Source: Eudorina sp. 2006-703-Eu-15
Taxonomy: Eukaryota; Chlorophyta; Chlorophyceae; Chlamydomonadales; Volvocaceae
DNA length: 64,000 bases
Assembly: GCA_003117195.1 (NCBI GenBank)
Contig: BDSI01000024.1
Coordinates: forward strand, 461,237 to 525,236
Direction: 5' to 3'
This document shows positions 1 to 14,100 of the stretch, piece after piece (position 1 is the stretch's first letter; every line of letters starts with the position of its first letter). A program made the translations under genes and the position numbers. A model generated the notes under the pieces. That model ran no database searches and was not told where the DNA came from. It saw only the letters and a program-made list of their open reading frames with translations.

Positions 1-51
1 GCCAACACAGTGTCACTGCCACGCCGGTGCCGAATCAGCTGAACGGGTACA

Positions 52-939
52 TTGGACACACCCGCATGGCCCCAGCCTCAAGCACACCCCTCCATGTTGT
101 GGGGGTGTCCGGAAGACTCGCAAACGCGCAAGCGAATCTACGAATACTGCACCAAAGTAGTACGGGAAGCCTCGACCGGAGGGGAAAACGTGCTGCTTGC
201 CGGCGATTGGAATGCGGTCCTCGATAAAACCGACAGGTCTACAGGCGAATGCGATTCGGCCGACCTAGCACATCAAAGCTTTGCGCAGGCAGCCAAGCTC
301 CAGCCGGTCAGCTGCCCCAGGCGTGAGCCCACGTACACCCAGATAAAAGAAGGAAGCGTCGTACACCAGAGCCGTATCGACGACGTCCTGATCGCCGAGC
401 ACACCCTGGAAGCAGTAAGCGAGGATGGGCAGCCATACGAGAGGGTCTACGCGTGCGGCGAAAACTTTGACCACAAGGCACTGTGCACCTATCTGACGCT
501 AGCGGGGCTCAAACTGTATCCGCCACCAGCTGCACGACCCAACACCGAACAACACCCACACAGCTGGAGCAGAATCAAATTGCCCATCACAAAAGACAGC
601 AAAACCAATGCGAAAGCGGAAATGGAGGCCTCGCTCACCAGCGAAATTGCGGCGCTCCACGACCTGCTGAAGCCCGCCATGGAAGCGGTGCAACACGCCA
701 GCGAGAACCTGGAGCGGAACATTACGGAAGAGGAGGCCAGTGCCCTAATGAATGACCTTCGACAACACCCGGATGTCCGCACCCTGGACGTCACACAAGC
801 CAGTCACAACCTCGGCACCCTGCTATTGAGGTGTCTCACGATGGGTCATGCAGCAGTCGCGGGTCCACGTGTGTTGACGAGGGGCGTCGGGGCCACGCCT
901 TCGCTTGGGGCGAGCGGAGCTATGAGTATGGCTAGCTAG
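52..939 (+). pseudogene. LINE (non-LTR retrotransposon) endonuclease-domain fragment
   Basis: This is an open frame of about 295 codons, with no reliable start. It carries signatures of the apurinic-type endonuclease domain that opens ORF2 of L1-like LINEs: LLAGDWNAVLDKTDRS near residues 48-63, SRIDDVLI near 107-114 and FDHKAL near 139-144. In this family these residues belong to the metal/nucleophile centre that nicks target DNA. No reverse-transcriptase domain follows; the frame stops at 939 and no further LINE-like frame follows up to the kinase gene. The element is therefore a fragment. Whether its left part continues beyond the window edge cannot be seen. It lies about 1.7 kb beyond the 3' end of the kinase gene, on the opposite strand. 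Confidence 0.75.
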
Positions 940-2632
940 CTAGGTCATGCATGTGCCCAACGCTGAACGAAGTCACACGCACCGCGAAGGGCCATGCGTC
1001 ACTTAGCACCTTCGCCATACGAACATACCGGTGACCCAGCGGCGGTTAATCCTGCTGCCAACCCTAGATCCCTCCTCGTCCATGCATTCACCCGGACTCA
1101 TACACCCCGGGGAGGAAAAATCTATCGCTGCAATTGCCAGCCGCTACATACATCCGCGTCTGTACATGGCACAGATCTCGGTTCGTCAACGACCATGTAG
1201 TACCAGAGAATCCGCCTGACCGGACGCTACCTGCAGTCACCCGTGCTGACCGAGACAACCATCACACAGCCTTCATGGCTACGTACAACGGAGAATACGA
1301 AACATCAGTGGACGACTCGGGTCCAACTTGTAACGATTGATACAAACATACGTACGGCATAGCTTTGGTCTGTGCGAGGGAGGGTCGGCACATACAGACG
1401 GTGCGCAACCGCGAGGCGACCAGGCACCCAGCACCGGTGCCTGCAAACATCGATCGGGTAAGTGTTCTTTTGCGATTTCGCTATCGTCAGTGATAGATAT
1501 AAGTACGGGTGCACCTGGCGGCAAATTATATCCCACGCATATATGACGTAGCTCAGCAGAAACCCCTAAATAGGCACGGTCGGATGGCCGAACGTTCACG
1601 ATCCGCCCATCGCACCCTAGCTACCAAGATAATAAAAGAAGCAGCAGCAGCAATACTTTTGCACGCATCAGAATCGAACCGCTTCAGGAGAGCCTCAATC
1701 ACTGCTCCTTTCCTTGATCTGTGTCATCGCCGACGTCTATCTGCCGCATCGCAGCCAACAATTACGAACGAAAATGTTAAACCTGCCAGTTCCAGTTTTT
1801 TGCGATGGATGGCGCACGCCCGCTGCCTCGCGTGCGACATGAACAATCAAGCAGTGGCCCCGCCGCCGTAGATGATACGATCCATTTCTCAGTAACCCTG
1901 CGTCACCCCCACGCGATGCATCGCCGTACGTCTGCATGCAGGTACGTGAGTGCCCAGCGCGCGGTTGCCACACAGACAATCGCAGTGATACGCATTCCCA
2001 CATCACTCTTCCTGCACCAACTCAGCAATGCTAAAGGCAGGCGCAGGTGGACCTCCGGAGGTCTTACGAGGTTAGATCCGCGTAAGAAATATTGGCTTAT
2101 CCATGGACAGTATCACAGATACCTACAGAAAAGTGGCTTATAAATGAGCTGTATCACCAAAAGAAAAAAACATGGGTGATTTACACCTGCAGGCAACACA
2201 AGCATAAAGTTCCACTGGCACGCAGCTACCGCGCGGGCATTCGCTTTGATCAGTCATGCTCCATGAGCGTCGTTTGATTTGCTTGTCCCCGCCCGCATTA
2301 CGTGTCCTCGCCCCCTGACATAAACCCGCCCACATACACCCATGGATGCTACATACACTACTTTATACCGCGACCATCCTCCATCCACGAGGAGGATGGA
2401 GGTTTACTCGCCGCCAGCCGATCTCTTAGCCCGTCTGCATCCGTGCGACAAACATAAGAGCATGCGCCCACGCACGCTACATGTAAGGGGGTACTTTTAC
2501 GTGCGTAGAAGGCGGTCAACAGTTTCGATGCCGCCTGCTGGCTGGGTCCATCATCATTGTTGCGTGCTTGGTTCATTGATACTGACTGCAGGCTGCACTC
2601 GGCCCGCAGCCCCAGCAGCGACCGCGTCCCGG
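940..2632. other. No recognised gene; 3' flank of the kinase gene
   Basis: No open frame here looks like a protein I know, on either strand. The part next to 2633 is probably the 3' UTR of the minus-strand kinase gene. A TTACA at 2181-2185 reads TGTAA on the minus strand, which is the usual volvocine poly(A) signal, about 450 nt beyond the kinase stop. That assignment is inference. Confidence 0.4.
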
Positions 2633-5080
2633 TCAGTAGTTACCCGCCTCGTGGGTAGCAGCAGCAGCGTTGTAGCCCCCGATTGAGGGAGCGGACAGCG
2701 ACGGCACCGCTTGGTCGGTAAGGGACAGCCGTACGGTCGACGGCGGGGCAGTATTGCCGTCGCCGGACATAAGGCACGGCATCTGCGGCGGATGGAGGGG
2801 CTGCTGCCGCTCCTGGTGCGCCGGCGGCAGCTGCTGCGGTCCCTCCTGCGACAAGGAGCAGTACTCCGCGCGACCTGCTGGTCGATCCTGTTGTGCAGGA
2901 GGGGGTCGCCGCGACAGCACCTGCACGCACACACAGGCGGCGCCGCGGCTGAAGTTTGACGGGCGTAGTGTGATTATCATCAGATCGTGACATGGTAAAG
3001 GACAGATGTTTCTTTACACAGGTCCACAGACCCTTACCACAAACAGACCCCTAGCTCGTCCACGTCCCCACCTGCAGCAACATCGCCATTTCCTTCGCGG
3101 CCTCCGCGGCCGCTGGGCGCCGAGCGGGGTCTACCTCCCAGCAGGCCGTCAGCAGCCTCGCCAACTTGGGCGGGCAGCGCTCTTCGGACAGTTGGTGCAA
3201 GGGCAGCCTGGACCTCTTGCACGACACCTGCGAGCAGGCAGATGAATGGATCGATTCTGTCCATTACGTAAGACATCCGCTCGACCCGCGGGGTCCGCTG
3301 TAACATCCTTAGTATATAAGAATAATCCCCTCGACGGTCAAATTTATAATGCATAACAATGACAACGGTGATGATGATGGCGACAATTATGATGATATTG
3401 ACTTTGGTAATAACCAATGATGCATGACGGCCGCGAGACGCATGGCGGCAGCCTGCTGCTAGCTGCTGCTGCATGAAGCACGCACGCCAGGACATGCGTA
3501 ACCATGCAGGTTTGAGGGAGTCATGCAGACAGGCCATCGCTGCACATCACGCAAGACTGACGGTGCGCCTGCGCAAAAGGCAACTAACTGTAGCACGGCG
3601 GTGTAGCCGTAACACTACAAGCCTAGAGACGATTGAATGGTGGTGCACCGCGGCTCGCGTACTGGCCTTCTCACGGCCCAGTGCAGTGCGTGTTACAGCA
3701 ACGGAGCTGCCTGGGCTCATCAGGTCATACGTAAGAGGCCCGCTATACTGCCTGCGGGCCCGCTTTATGCGCTGCTGCACCCTGCTCTGCCTTTCCAGTA
3801 CCGTTTGCTTGCGTCAAAGGCGTCCAACTCACCATCACGGCGACGACGAGCGGGTTGAGGCCCACCCAAGGCCGCCTTCCTGCGATCATCTCCCAGAGCA
3901 CAACCCCCAGCGAGTATATGTCCTGCATTATTATGCAAGGGGATAAATCGCGCGAACGGTGCCGCAGCATTTTTAAGGGACATCCTTGGTGTTGATTGGT
4001 CGCACACATACCCGTGCATTTAAGATGGCTGTCACCGATGGCTGTCACCGATGACCCGCGGGGTCCGCTGTGAAATCCTTAATAATTTAGCATACATACA
4101 CCCAGTCGTCAGGGCGGAACGACGCTCCCGAGAGAAGCTAGCCGTGTCCATGCCTGCCTGACCCTTGCCCGGTAACAATGCAAACCACACACGGTCTTGA
4201 ACTTGCTGGAACCGTCCACAGTAGTGTTTTCAGTCAGTTGCCCGCGCGCCCGAACCAGCCACCCGGTATGTTCTCAGATAGGCAGAACACGTGTGCGTGA
4301 CATGCAGCAGGTGGCAGAGAAGTGCATGCCCACAAAATTGCCCGTATGCGTCTATAATACACCCAATGCCCGACCTATCAGAAATAAAAGGCCGCGGTGT
4401 CGGAAGAACGCTGTCGATGTAGCGCGCTGTGGTGTCGCTGCGTCGCGGAAGACTACCAGCTGGTGCGGGTCGGGTGCCTTTGCCACACAGACGCACACCA
4501 CAATGCCGTGCGTGTGTGCGATCCTCTCGTTGTTACCGCAGTGTACGTACCCATCTGCAAGCCGCCCTGCCTGTGTATGTATGTGTGCCTGTGTTAAGCA
4601 ACCGCATGCTGCGTTCATGTGCGCGCGTTCGTGGGTGGGTGTACTTATGTCGATCATCGGCACTCACCGCCTTGTCTGTGATGCGCGTGTTGTTGAGGTC
4701 GAAACACTCCTGCATGTCGTCCCCGTGCGTCACAAGCGTGCGGCGGGCAAGCGCACGTTGAGAATGCATTCTCTTTGCAGTATCGGTTCATCCAATTGAT
4801 GATGATCGGCAGAAGAAAACAGAATGCCCCCATAGCGCCGACAAGCATTACTGAGTAGCAACATGGATGTATGCACGGATGGATGTGCACACAAATCAGC
4901 TGCTGAGCGCGTGTACAGCATACGTGCGTGCGTATATGTGTAGAAGTACATGCGCGTCTGATTATCCGTCCTACTCGTCCCACACAGTTAGAGATAACGA
5001 GATAACGAAGACGATGATTTATGGTGAACACGATACCTGCATGATGCATGTCATGGTGACAAGGAATAACAACAATAACA

Positions 5081-5139
<59 letters not shown>

Positions 5140-8100
5140 AATGCGTGCAGCTTACCGGCGCCATGTAGGCTGGCTGATGACACATGCAGCGGTACCCGTT
5201 GTGACCAGCCGGCACGCAGCGCAGCGCAGCAGCATGCGAGTCATCACGCACGCAGGGGGCAAGTTGGCAGCAGGTAGGGGACAAGTAGTAGTTGTGGTTC
5301 GTTGCCACCGAAATCCAGAGATCGCCTTCGAGATTATAAGTGGCAATTGCACGCAGCTTAGCAGGTACATCATAATGATGATTGTGGTCGACACGGCACA
5401 TACAGGATTAAGGCGGGCAGGGACGACCAACACTCCTCTCTGACAACATACTACTTGCAGGTACCATCCACGAATGTGTAGTGGTCCTGGAGTGATCCGA
5501 GATCGGTAGCATCAGCTTGCAAGCGTCTTTGGTTAAGACGGGTCACAACAGAATGATTGAATATCCGGTCTCCAACACATGCGCGGATCAGGCCCACGGT
5601 GTAGCCCGTCATTGATTGCATGTCTACGTAGGACCTGCTCATCTCCAACGCCACAGCGCACGTACATACCGTCCCCGCGTCTGGATGCTTCGTTGATGCC
5701 GCCGTTAGACGCAGCCGCGAAAGTCCAAAGTCCTGAACAAAGATAACAGCATAAGGTATGTTACGCATGTTATTAATGCGTATTACTACATACAAAAATA
5801 ACAGTACTTTCAACCAGGCTCGGTCATGTGTTATTGTGCACGCACTGAAGATCAGCTTGCTGGCCTGGAACGAGATAATAATACTTGGTCCTAAACCGAG
5901 GCGGGTGGTTAGGGGGATGGAAATAAAGGTCACGGATTTCCCCTGGCCTCTGCACGTCCAGTCACCCTTTCCGCAACAAGAAGTATATACACAGCAACAG
6001 GGAATGCGATTACGTATAATGGGTATGTACATCACTGGGTCTGAGCTTTATTTACAGTATGCACATGCCTAGTGATCGTGGCTTATTAGGATAATTAGGA
6101 GACTTCTGGACAAGTTCATGGCGTGTGTGCGCATGCTCGTGTGAACCATAGCTACATGGACGTTTCACAGATGCACTGTAAAACAGCAGGTTAAAGCCTC
6201 CTTGCAGCGCGTCACCACTCACCGACAATTTGACGACGGGGCAGCTGCTGGACACATCCTTCAAGAGTACATTGGCCGGCTGTCGGGGGATGAGGGGGAC
6301 CACGTATATATAGCACAGCGGCAAGCGGCAGCATGCATGCACACACTTTATTTAAGAACGTACGCATAACATCTAGCGAAGGGGCTGCTACATGCAAGCA
6401 AAACAAGCAACTCATGCGAAAAGACACACTGCACTGAACGCGTTCCGATACATCCACATTTCATTTCCTCATCCCCGTACCACTGATGCATATCGTACAA
6501 CAGGAAAGAGGAATGCGTACGGCGCGTGGGCAAGCAAGAGCATGTGGGAACCTAGCACCTCTCCATCCCCGCCCCCTTAACACACACACGCCTTGGTTCA
6601 AGACCGAGCGAGGCTGTAAGCCGGTACGGCAAACCGCTGTACGGACGCTCACAACATAAGGAGCCCAAACGGGTTCCCAACCAGCCTTTGCGTCTTACAG
6701 AGGCGTAATAACAAGTAATACTCGTCGCAAATAATTAGCATCAGTACGGCAACCTTACAACTGGCCAGTGGCGATTCAACGCTTCAGACGAGTATGCACC
6801 TACCTTCAGGTCGCGATGGACTATTGTCGGATGCAGATAGGCCAGAGCGTTGGCAACGGCAATGCCGATGTGAAGCACCTACAAGCATGTTGGAATAATG
6901 TATAAATGCATCTGGCTGTCTACCTATTTACAAATCCAACAAATCCATCCGTGGCAACACATTATTAAGGATGTTACAGCGGACCACACATGCTGCTGGC
7001 ATGCATGCTGCGCGGGTCAGCACAATCAACACAATGATTCAACGCACTCGGATGAAAATATACGCTTGCACGTAGATGCCATTAACGCGCAACGACGCAT
7101 ACATGGTGCACCTACGTACTAGCCAGCCAGTATTTCATTTTTGTAATACCCCCATCGATATCGCAGGGCAAACCTTGGGGAGCGGTATCAGTGGCTCAGG
7201 TGACGTGTTGCTGTACAACATCTGCTCCAGGGACATGTCCATGAGCTCCATCACCAGACAGCACTGGGGTGCCTCCGTGCAAGCAGCAAGCAGCTTGACG
7301 ATGTTGGGATGCTGGCAGCGGCTCAGAATCTGTATGCGGATGAATGGCAACAATCAAACCAGGGCGGGCAGGAGCAGGCATGCGCGCTTGCGCTCACTCA
7401 TGAAGGACAGTGTCTAGCTTAGATAATAATTAGTTGGTACGTGCTGTATCTAGTGGACACTCACGGTGCAAGTCTGTGTGATTGCTGGCTTGCTTGGATG
7501 CAAAAATCAGTAGGTCGGTGCAGCAGCAGGCAGGGATGCGCAGCTCGGCGGCAATCATGCATGCCAACAAGGCATCCACATATACATAATTGTTTTGAGG
7601 TCGATACAAACAGGATGTAAGTATAGGGAGTAATATTGATACAGGCAACCTAGCTAGGGACACAGGAAGCAAGGCCTCGCCTGTGAATTCACGACATACA
7701 CCTTAAAGGTAGGTGGTAATGTGCCTTCCGGCTATGACTCCATTGCTGTCTAGATGGACTAACAACCATTTATGCAGCAGTCCGAAAAATAATCAGATGA
7801 GGGTACATGGCGATAAACTTCGATAGTTTGACCTTTCAACTCGTGCACGGCAGATACTGAAGCAAGGCGTTCATGTAAGTCCTTGCTATTGATTTGCCCG
7901 GAATAACTACCTCGATTTCCTGGGCGAATGTCGACGCGAGGGTTTCAGAGGACACTGCATTGAAGGGATCCATTGTAAGCAGCTTTACAGCTACCCTCTG
8001 GCTCCGAAAAATGCCCTCTACAACCCGGCCGAATGTTCCTTTGCCGAAAACCACGGGAAGCAGCTCAACGACCGGCGCCGCCGCCAATTCACAGTCCGCC

Positions 8101-11100
8101 GCCGGACCATCTGACATTGCGATAGCCATGGCATCATCACGGCCAACAGGCGGCTGCTCATGCGGTGGCTGCTGATTGTCCGCGACAGTGTCCTCGGCAG
8201 AAGTCTCTGCAAACGGAGGCGGACACCAAGGGGGAAACAGCAGGTAGGGGACATTTCCGTCTGATTATTCTGATGAGGAAACAGTCGAAACAGTCGAGAC
8301 TTCTTAATAAAATACACTGGTGTAATAATTCATATGATAAAATTCATATGATTACAATTTTGATCATATTGAATACAATCAAATATGATTAAAATAAAAA
8401 TGATTAGCAATAATGATCATGATGTGGCGGGGGTGATGGGATCGAGGGAGCGGAGTAGGTTGACAATCGATGTTGATAACTGAGAAGATCGCGGGTTGCT
8501 CAAAAATACGTAAACAGCGGCCCACACTGTCTGCATGTATCGGAAGTTGGACAAGCACAAGGTAGATATACACGGGCCGCGGAGTCCACGCATACCTCGT
8601 TTGATGACCCGCACGTGGAGCTCAAGTGCAGCGTTCGGCGGCGAGAGCGGCGTCACCGGCTCTGTACCGGTCGTCATCGCTGTCGCCACCTTACGCGGTG
8701 ATCCCCCATGTCTGCCATTCAGCTGCGAGTCATCCGGCGTCATGGTCGATGCCGAGGTCCCTGACGCGGTTTGATGAGCAGCCGTTTGCGTGGCAAGGGC
8801 GGGATGGCACGTCTGGATGGGTAAGGCTGGAAGCCGTGACAGAGTTGATCCATCCAGTGGATGGACTGCAAAAAAAACACATAATCAAAGCCATCGCTCG
8901 TACCATATATATTACCTGAACCTCTGCAATAGTTTCGGCAGGCATATATAATCCTACATACCTTCATCTGTGGGCTGCGATGTACCGGCGTCTTTGGCGC
9001 TGGGTTCACCAGCAGGCAGGCAGGCAGGCAGGCAGGCAGGCAAGCAAAGCAGGCAGGCAGCAGCACACCGGGGTTGGCAATAGCAATGAAGTACGGATTA
9101 TACATGACGGAACTGCTGCAGCAGTGTCAAAGGCAAACAAAGCAGGCGCTGCGCCGCAACAAGCCGTGCGCACATGCATGGCCAGCAGGCATGTGCGTGT
9201 GCAAACATTTTAACAAGTATGTTTGCACCTCGGACACCTTGAAACGGCAAGCAAGTCATCAAGGAATCTGCCAACCGCACAGATAGACCTCGCGGGATAA
9301 TGAGTAGCGTGCAAGCGAGCTACCAAGCAATCAAATGGCATCTCAGCACACACAGCACAGTGAATTAATAATCTGTGAATGCAGCGTCTCGCCAATAATC
9401 GTGCATACATCATGACGGCGCGCATGTTTGGTTGCATGTACGCAAGCAACTCCTGCTACTGGTGCAGCACGTACTTCATAACTTACGACGAACAGACGCA
9501 TAGAGCAGATTTCAATACCTACTGCTGGTAAACATAAACATGCTTAATTGTCTCGCGGCTATTGCTGCACGGGTTGTCGTGCATACATGGATAGATATAC
9601 GTACTCACCCAAGAGCACATGGCACATTTAAACTAGGACTGTCACACGTAATTACAACAGACGCCCGATTTGCTGCGGGCCCGACAAGACCACTTGGTAG
9701 TACGTCTCGTCTGTTCTGGCAGGGTGTTATTACAGATCCCACTGACGATGACCGAGTATCTGCCGAATCACCGTTGCTGTCCGTGTTGCCCTTGCGCTCC
9801 GCTGCGCCTGCGGCTCCTGCCTGAGAGCGGTGTCGCTTAAAAAGCTTCACCGAAACGACCAACAGCACCGCTGCAAGGACAGGTGCGCCTGCAGTAGTCA
9901 ATAGACACGTACGTGCATGCGTGCGTGGTGAATATATACAAGCGAGTACGTACGGTTTGAACCACCTCGCAACAAATGTGCTCCATGCATGCTTGCTTGC
10001 TTGTTTGCATGGATAATGCCCACGCACGATCTTACCATGTGAATGTGCACGTTCTGATTGCTGCGTCATTACATCATTAGAATCTCGCTCACCCCAGACG
10101 TTGCGACTCGGGTTCTGCCCTTCGCTCGCTTATTATTGACAATCAATCAATATAATTAATAAGGGAAGTGCACGCACATGCGTGTTAATAACCCCATCCG
10201 CCCGCATACATGCACACAGCACACATATACACGATCGTTGTATGCTCCGCCGTTTGCATATATAGTGTGTATCTATGTGTTTCACTGAGAGTGTAACACA
10301 GGGCGTGCAAGGGCCACTCGAGCTGCTGTGCACCACCATTATTCCTAGGCTTATATCCTTACGGCTACACCGCCGTGTTACAGAGGGCAAGTCGCCGTCC
10401 ACATGCCGTATCGTCGAATGCCGGGAGCCTGTAGCCAGGCCGAACCGCATCGATCGCAAATAAAGGCGGACACACGGCTTCGCTCGTCCCGTCCGTGTTT
10501 GTCTTCAGTGCATTCTATCTTGCATATGTATGAATGCATGAATGTATGAACGCACGCACTTACCAATGGTTATGCCAGCAATGACGGCAATTTTGGCGTT
10601 CTTGCTCAGGCCACCTTTTGTGCTGATCATCATGGTATCCTTTCCAGTCTCTTGCTCATACTGCTGCTGCGAGAGTTTCTTGAAGGCTTCCAAGTAACAC
10701 ATGTACAACAGAGGTGCCGCACTGCTTCGTAGACAGTTCACATCCACTTCCACTTCACAGAACGCTGACACATTACGGAGCCAGACAATGTTGTTGAGCG
10801 GGATATTGGCATTATCATTGTTTGCGTAATTGTATCCAGCAATGTCAACCAGAATAGACACATTTGCCCGGCAGCGATTCTTGTACGGAAGGTAAGCTGC
10901 TGACGAAGCATTGACGCAGCCAGCCTGCATGTTGGTGAAACGCAAAGAAGGGCACATACATGTAACCAGTTGTGGGCACGTGCGACGGGAAAGCGAGTGA
11001 GACATGAATATGGCGCGCGCGGACAGAGGTCGGTGCCGGTGGACCGGTAGATAGCCTGGCGGGACTCCCCTCATGGGGCTTAGCTAGTAGTGCGCCCCTG

Positions 11101-14100
11101 CCTAAAATTCAAAGCCCATACTAACGAAAATGATTATCATTTACTGCGCAGGCTGCCGCGGGCCAGCTAACGAAGCTGCCTAAAACAACGCCCCGCCCCG
11201 TCGGTGGCCGGCTTTCCGGCGCGATTGGTAACGACTAGCTAGGTACCTGTGCCGGAGCAGTGGGGCGGGTCCCGCCGCGGCGCTATCCTGGCCTTAAGCA
11301 AGGTGCGTAGTCGCAAGGCATACGCAAGTGTACGGCACTGAGCCTGTCCAACGACGCCGGTGGGACCTCCTGGCGGGGCTACTACCAGCAGAGACTTGAG
11401 GGTCGTGGCCGTACAATGTACGATACCTACGTACAGTCACTTCATAAATGTGTGGTTTGAATAACCAAGTCACCTGCCTATAGGTTACACGAGCCCACGA
11501 CGACCATGCCTTGTGCTACTTGACTATTGTATGTGCATCCCAACGTACGTATGTACGTACCTCCGTTGGTGTCGACCGCTGGAGCAAAATTGTCTGCTTC
11601 CCAGGGATCTCTGGCGGCCTGGGGATCCCCAGGACATCCTTTTCAGCATAGATACCCCCGACACAATAAGCTGTGCGAGCATGCATTATTGCAAAGGGCA
11701 GGTGGGACGGGCCGAATGTTAGCAAGCGGCGCCCACAAAGTACTGGCAGCCCCTACAGCCACGCAACATGATTCGCCGGATGATGAAACTTGCAGCTCTG
11801 CGCGCATGTGTACAGCGACACCGACGGAACAGATTATTACCCCTCCACGGATGCGGCATACATTTGTTTCCATCGTACATTGAACCTAATGAGATGGCAC
11901 AAGTTAAGATGTACGGAATGGAGTACTCTCAGCGGGATTCTTGGAAATGAGCATTACGCAGTCTTTTCGTACAGGTAATCTCGACGCGAAGTGCACACGC
12001 GCATAGAAGAAGGTTGCGATGGTTATTATGAAATAATAATCAGAAATAGCATTAACTATACATAGTATAAGAATAATAGAATGTAGGTTTTGGGTTCAGG
12101 GTTGTGGTTGAAACATTGATATAAAACACTATTTCACAATTAACCAATAATTGTTCGGCCAACTTAATCGACCATTGGTTTTCTGAGTGAAACGAAAGAA
12201 AACCAAGGTTTTCTGTGTATTTGCCGAAAGCGTCTGGCTGACAAAGAGTACGGCGGGGCCGTACGGTTGCGAGTGAGGGCAAGTCGCGGAGAGCGCGACT
12301 GAAAGAGTAATTTCGCGAGCTCATGTTGTCAGTACTGACAGGTTGCCACTGTGACATCTGCTACACATACTGTCCCGCAGCAGATAGTCCAGTTCGGTAA
12401 CTAGGCTCGCCTTCTCCCACGGAAGCAAGCACGCTTTGTTGCTCGCAGGTACCCGACTCCATCTTCGTACTACAAGCGGTAAGGCAACTACTCATGAAAA
12501 CAATCACACAAAAGAAACGGTATGTATAAGGAAAGGTTATTCAAAGCGGGACCCTGTCCCAACCCAGGATCTTTTAATTGCTTGGGCATGCGTTATGAAT
12601 TTTCCTTTGGTTATGAATAATCCTTACTCGGGTTATGAAGAATGCCCATCGATTCACAGTCTTGGATGTATGTCGCCCTAGTCGCCCTACCTGCCTTCTG
12701 TCGTAAAAGTCGCCAAGCATTGCTGTTTTGCGCAGCCACGGCGCTACCACCTTGCACTGCATTCATGTTAATGCTATTATTTCATGGAGCGTGAGGTCTG
12801 CTGCAACGCCGCACGCGCGCGTCCCCGCGCCCTCCAAGTTGAACCGTTTCACGCCGCTTTCCTACCCAAACCTGATAGCGATTTTTAGGTTTCATTGCAG
12901 GAACTTCCGGGTGAAGTGCTCTTTGCAGCAGCGCGGGGATAACACTTTGCATCTTCGGAGATAGTTGCGCGGAGTCCGACGTTTCCCGTATCACTGTGGC
13001 CAACTACCTAACAAAATAACAATAACATAACAAACAATACAAAAAATAAATAAGATAATTGACCGAAAAAATAAGACAGAAAAGTAAAATATTCTAATGA
13101 ATTAGAAGTCGCCACATACACGTACTTGTGAGTACCGATCCTGGACCGAAAATGAGTAAAGAAAACGCAGTGCCATTGCCTGGAGTCGGAAGGAACACGT
13201 CAAATCCTGCAAGTGAAAAACATCGCACAAAGAGCACAACAGAGCTTAACGTCATGCTGAACGTCATACGCGTCAACCAATTACACGCACTACTTCACAA
13301 AACGCCACTTAATCGATGCTGATCATTGGTCGAACTTCTATCTGTGCTCGCCCACATGTGCCTTTTCAGGCAGTATGCGAGCTACTGGCCACAATGATGA
13401 AACTAGCGCAGATAAGCAGGCACGCTCGCTGATACTACATACCGCACAGCTTGTAAAAGTAGCAATAAGAACATTGAATTCGTTTACCACCCGCCTGTGT
13501 CACGACTGGCAGCATTCGGGGTCGTTGTGTTCGTAGAATATATGTACCGCATGGTGAGCTGGACACCCATTCCAAGGACAAGCTGCAAACAAAAAACAAA
13601 AGACAGGGAGCAATTAATAACAAACTTGCTTACGGAATTATACACGCAACGAAGCAGCCGGTAGGTCACGTACGTATAGTATTATTACGTCGCTACAGCA
13701 AACGGGCGTGTATAACTGCATTATTTGCGCTCGCGGCGGTAGGTGCTGTAGTAGGTGAGAGCTGGCAAATAAAGGCTTCTCGAGATGCTGGGACCGTGCA
13801 TTGCACCGTATTTGAGGAGCAGGGCCGACCAGTGTACGACACCTACTACAGGTGCACAGGCCACATACACCTAGTGGTTGTGGATCATTACCACACTACG
13901 CCAAATACATCCGTGTTTACTCACAGTAGCTCATCCTACGATCCTACGCTTCCGCTCACATACACCGACTTTCGGTGTTACACCAACGATCGAGGGGAAC
14001 CACCCCACCCCACCCTTGGGACACCCTTGGGACACTCACCACATTTGAAACCCTGTTAAAATCAAATATAGTATAGCGTGTTGCGTTGCCCTCCACTACG

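Noticed and set aside
1664..1690. GGTTCGATTC on the minus strand, resembling a tRNA B box
   Set aside because: The flanking bases do not pair as a T-arm and no acceptor stem or anticodon arm can be drawn.
3228..3312. In-frame continuation upstream of the last kinase-domain exon (SYVMDRIDPFICLLAG)
   Set aside because: The reading frame differs from the C-lobe frame, and a CAG acceptor at 3228-3230 joins exactly in phase to exon 3922-3833.
5200..5400. Minus-strand stretch reading NLEGDLWISVATNHNYYL as a possible extra kinase exon
   Set aside because: The activation segment is complete without it, and no phase-compatible splice pair fits between exons 5732-5670 and 5173-5156.
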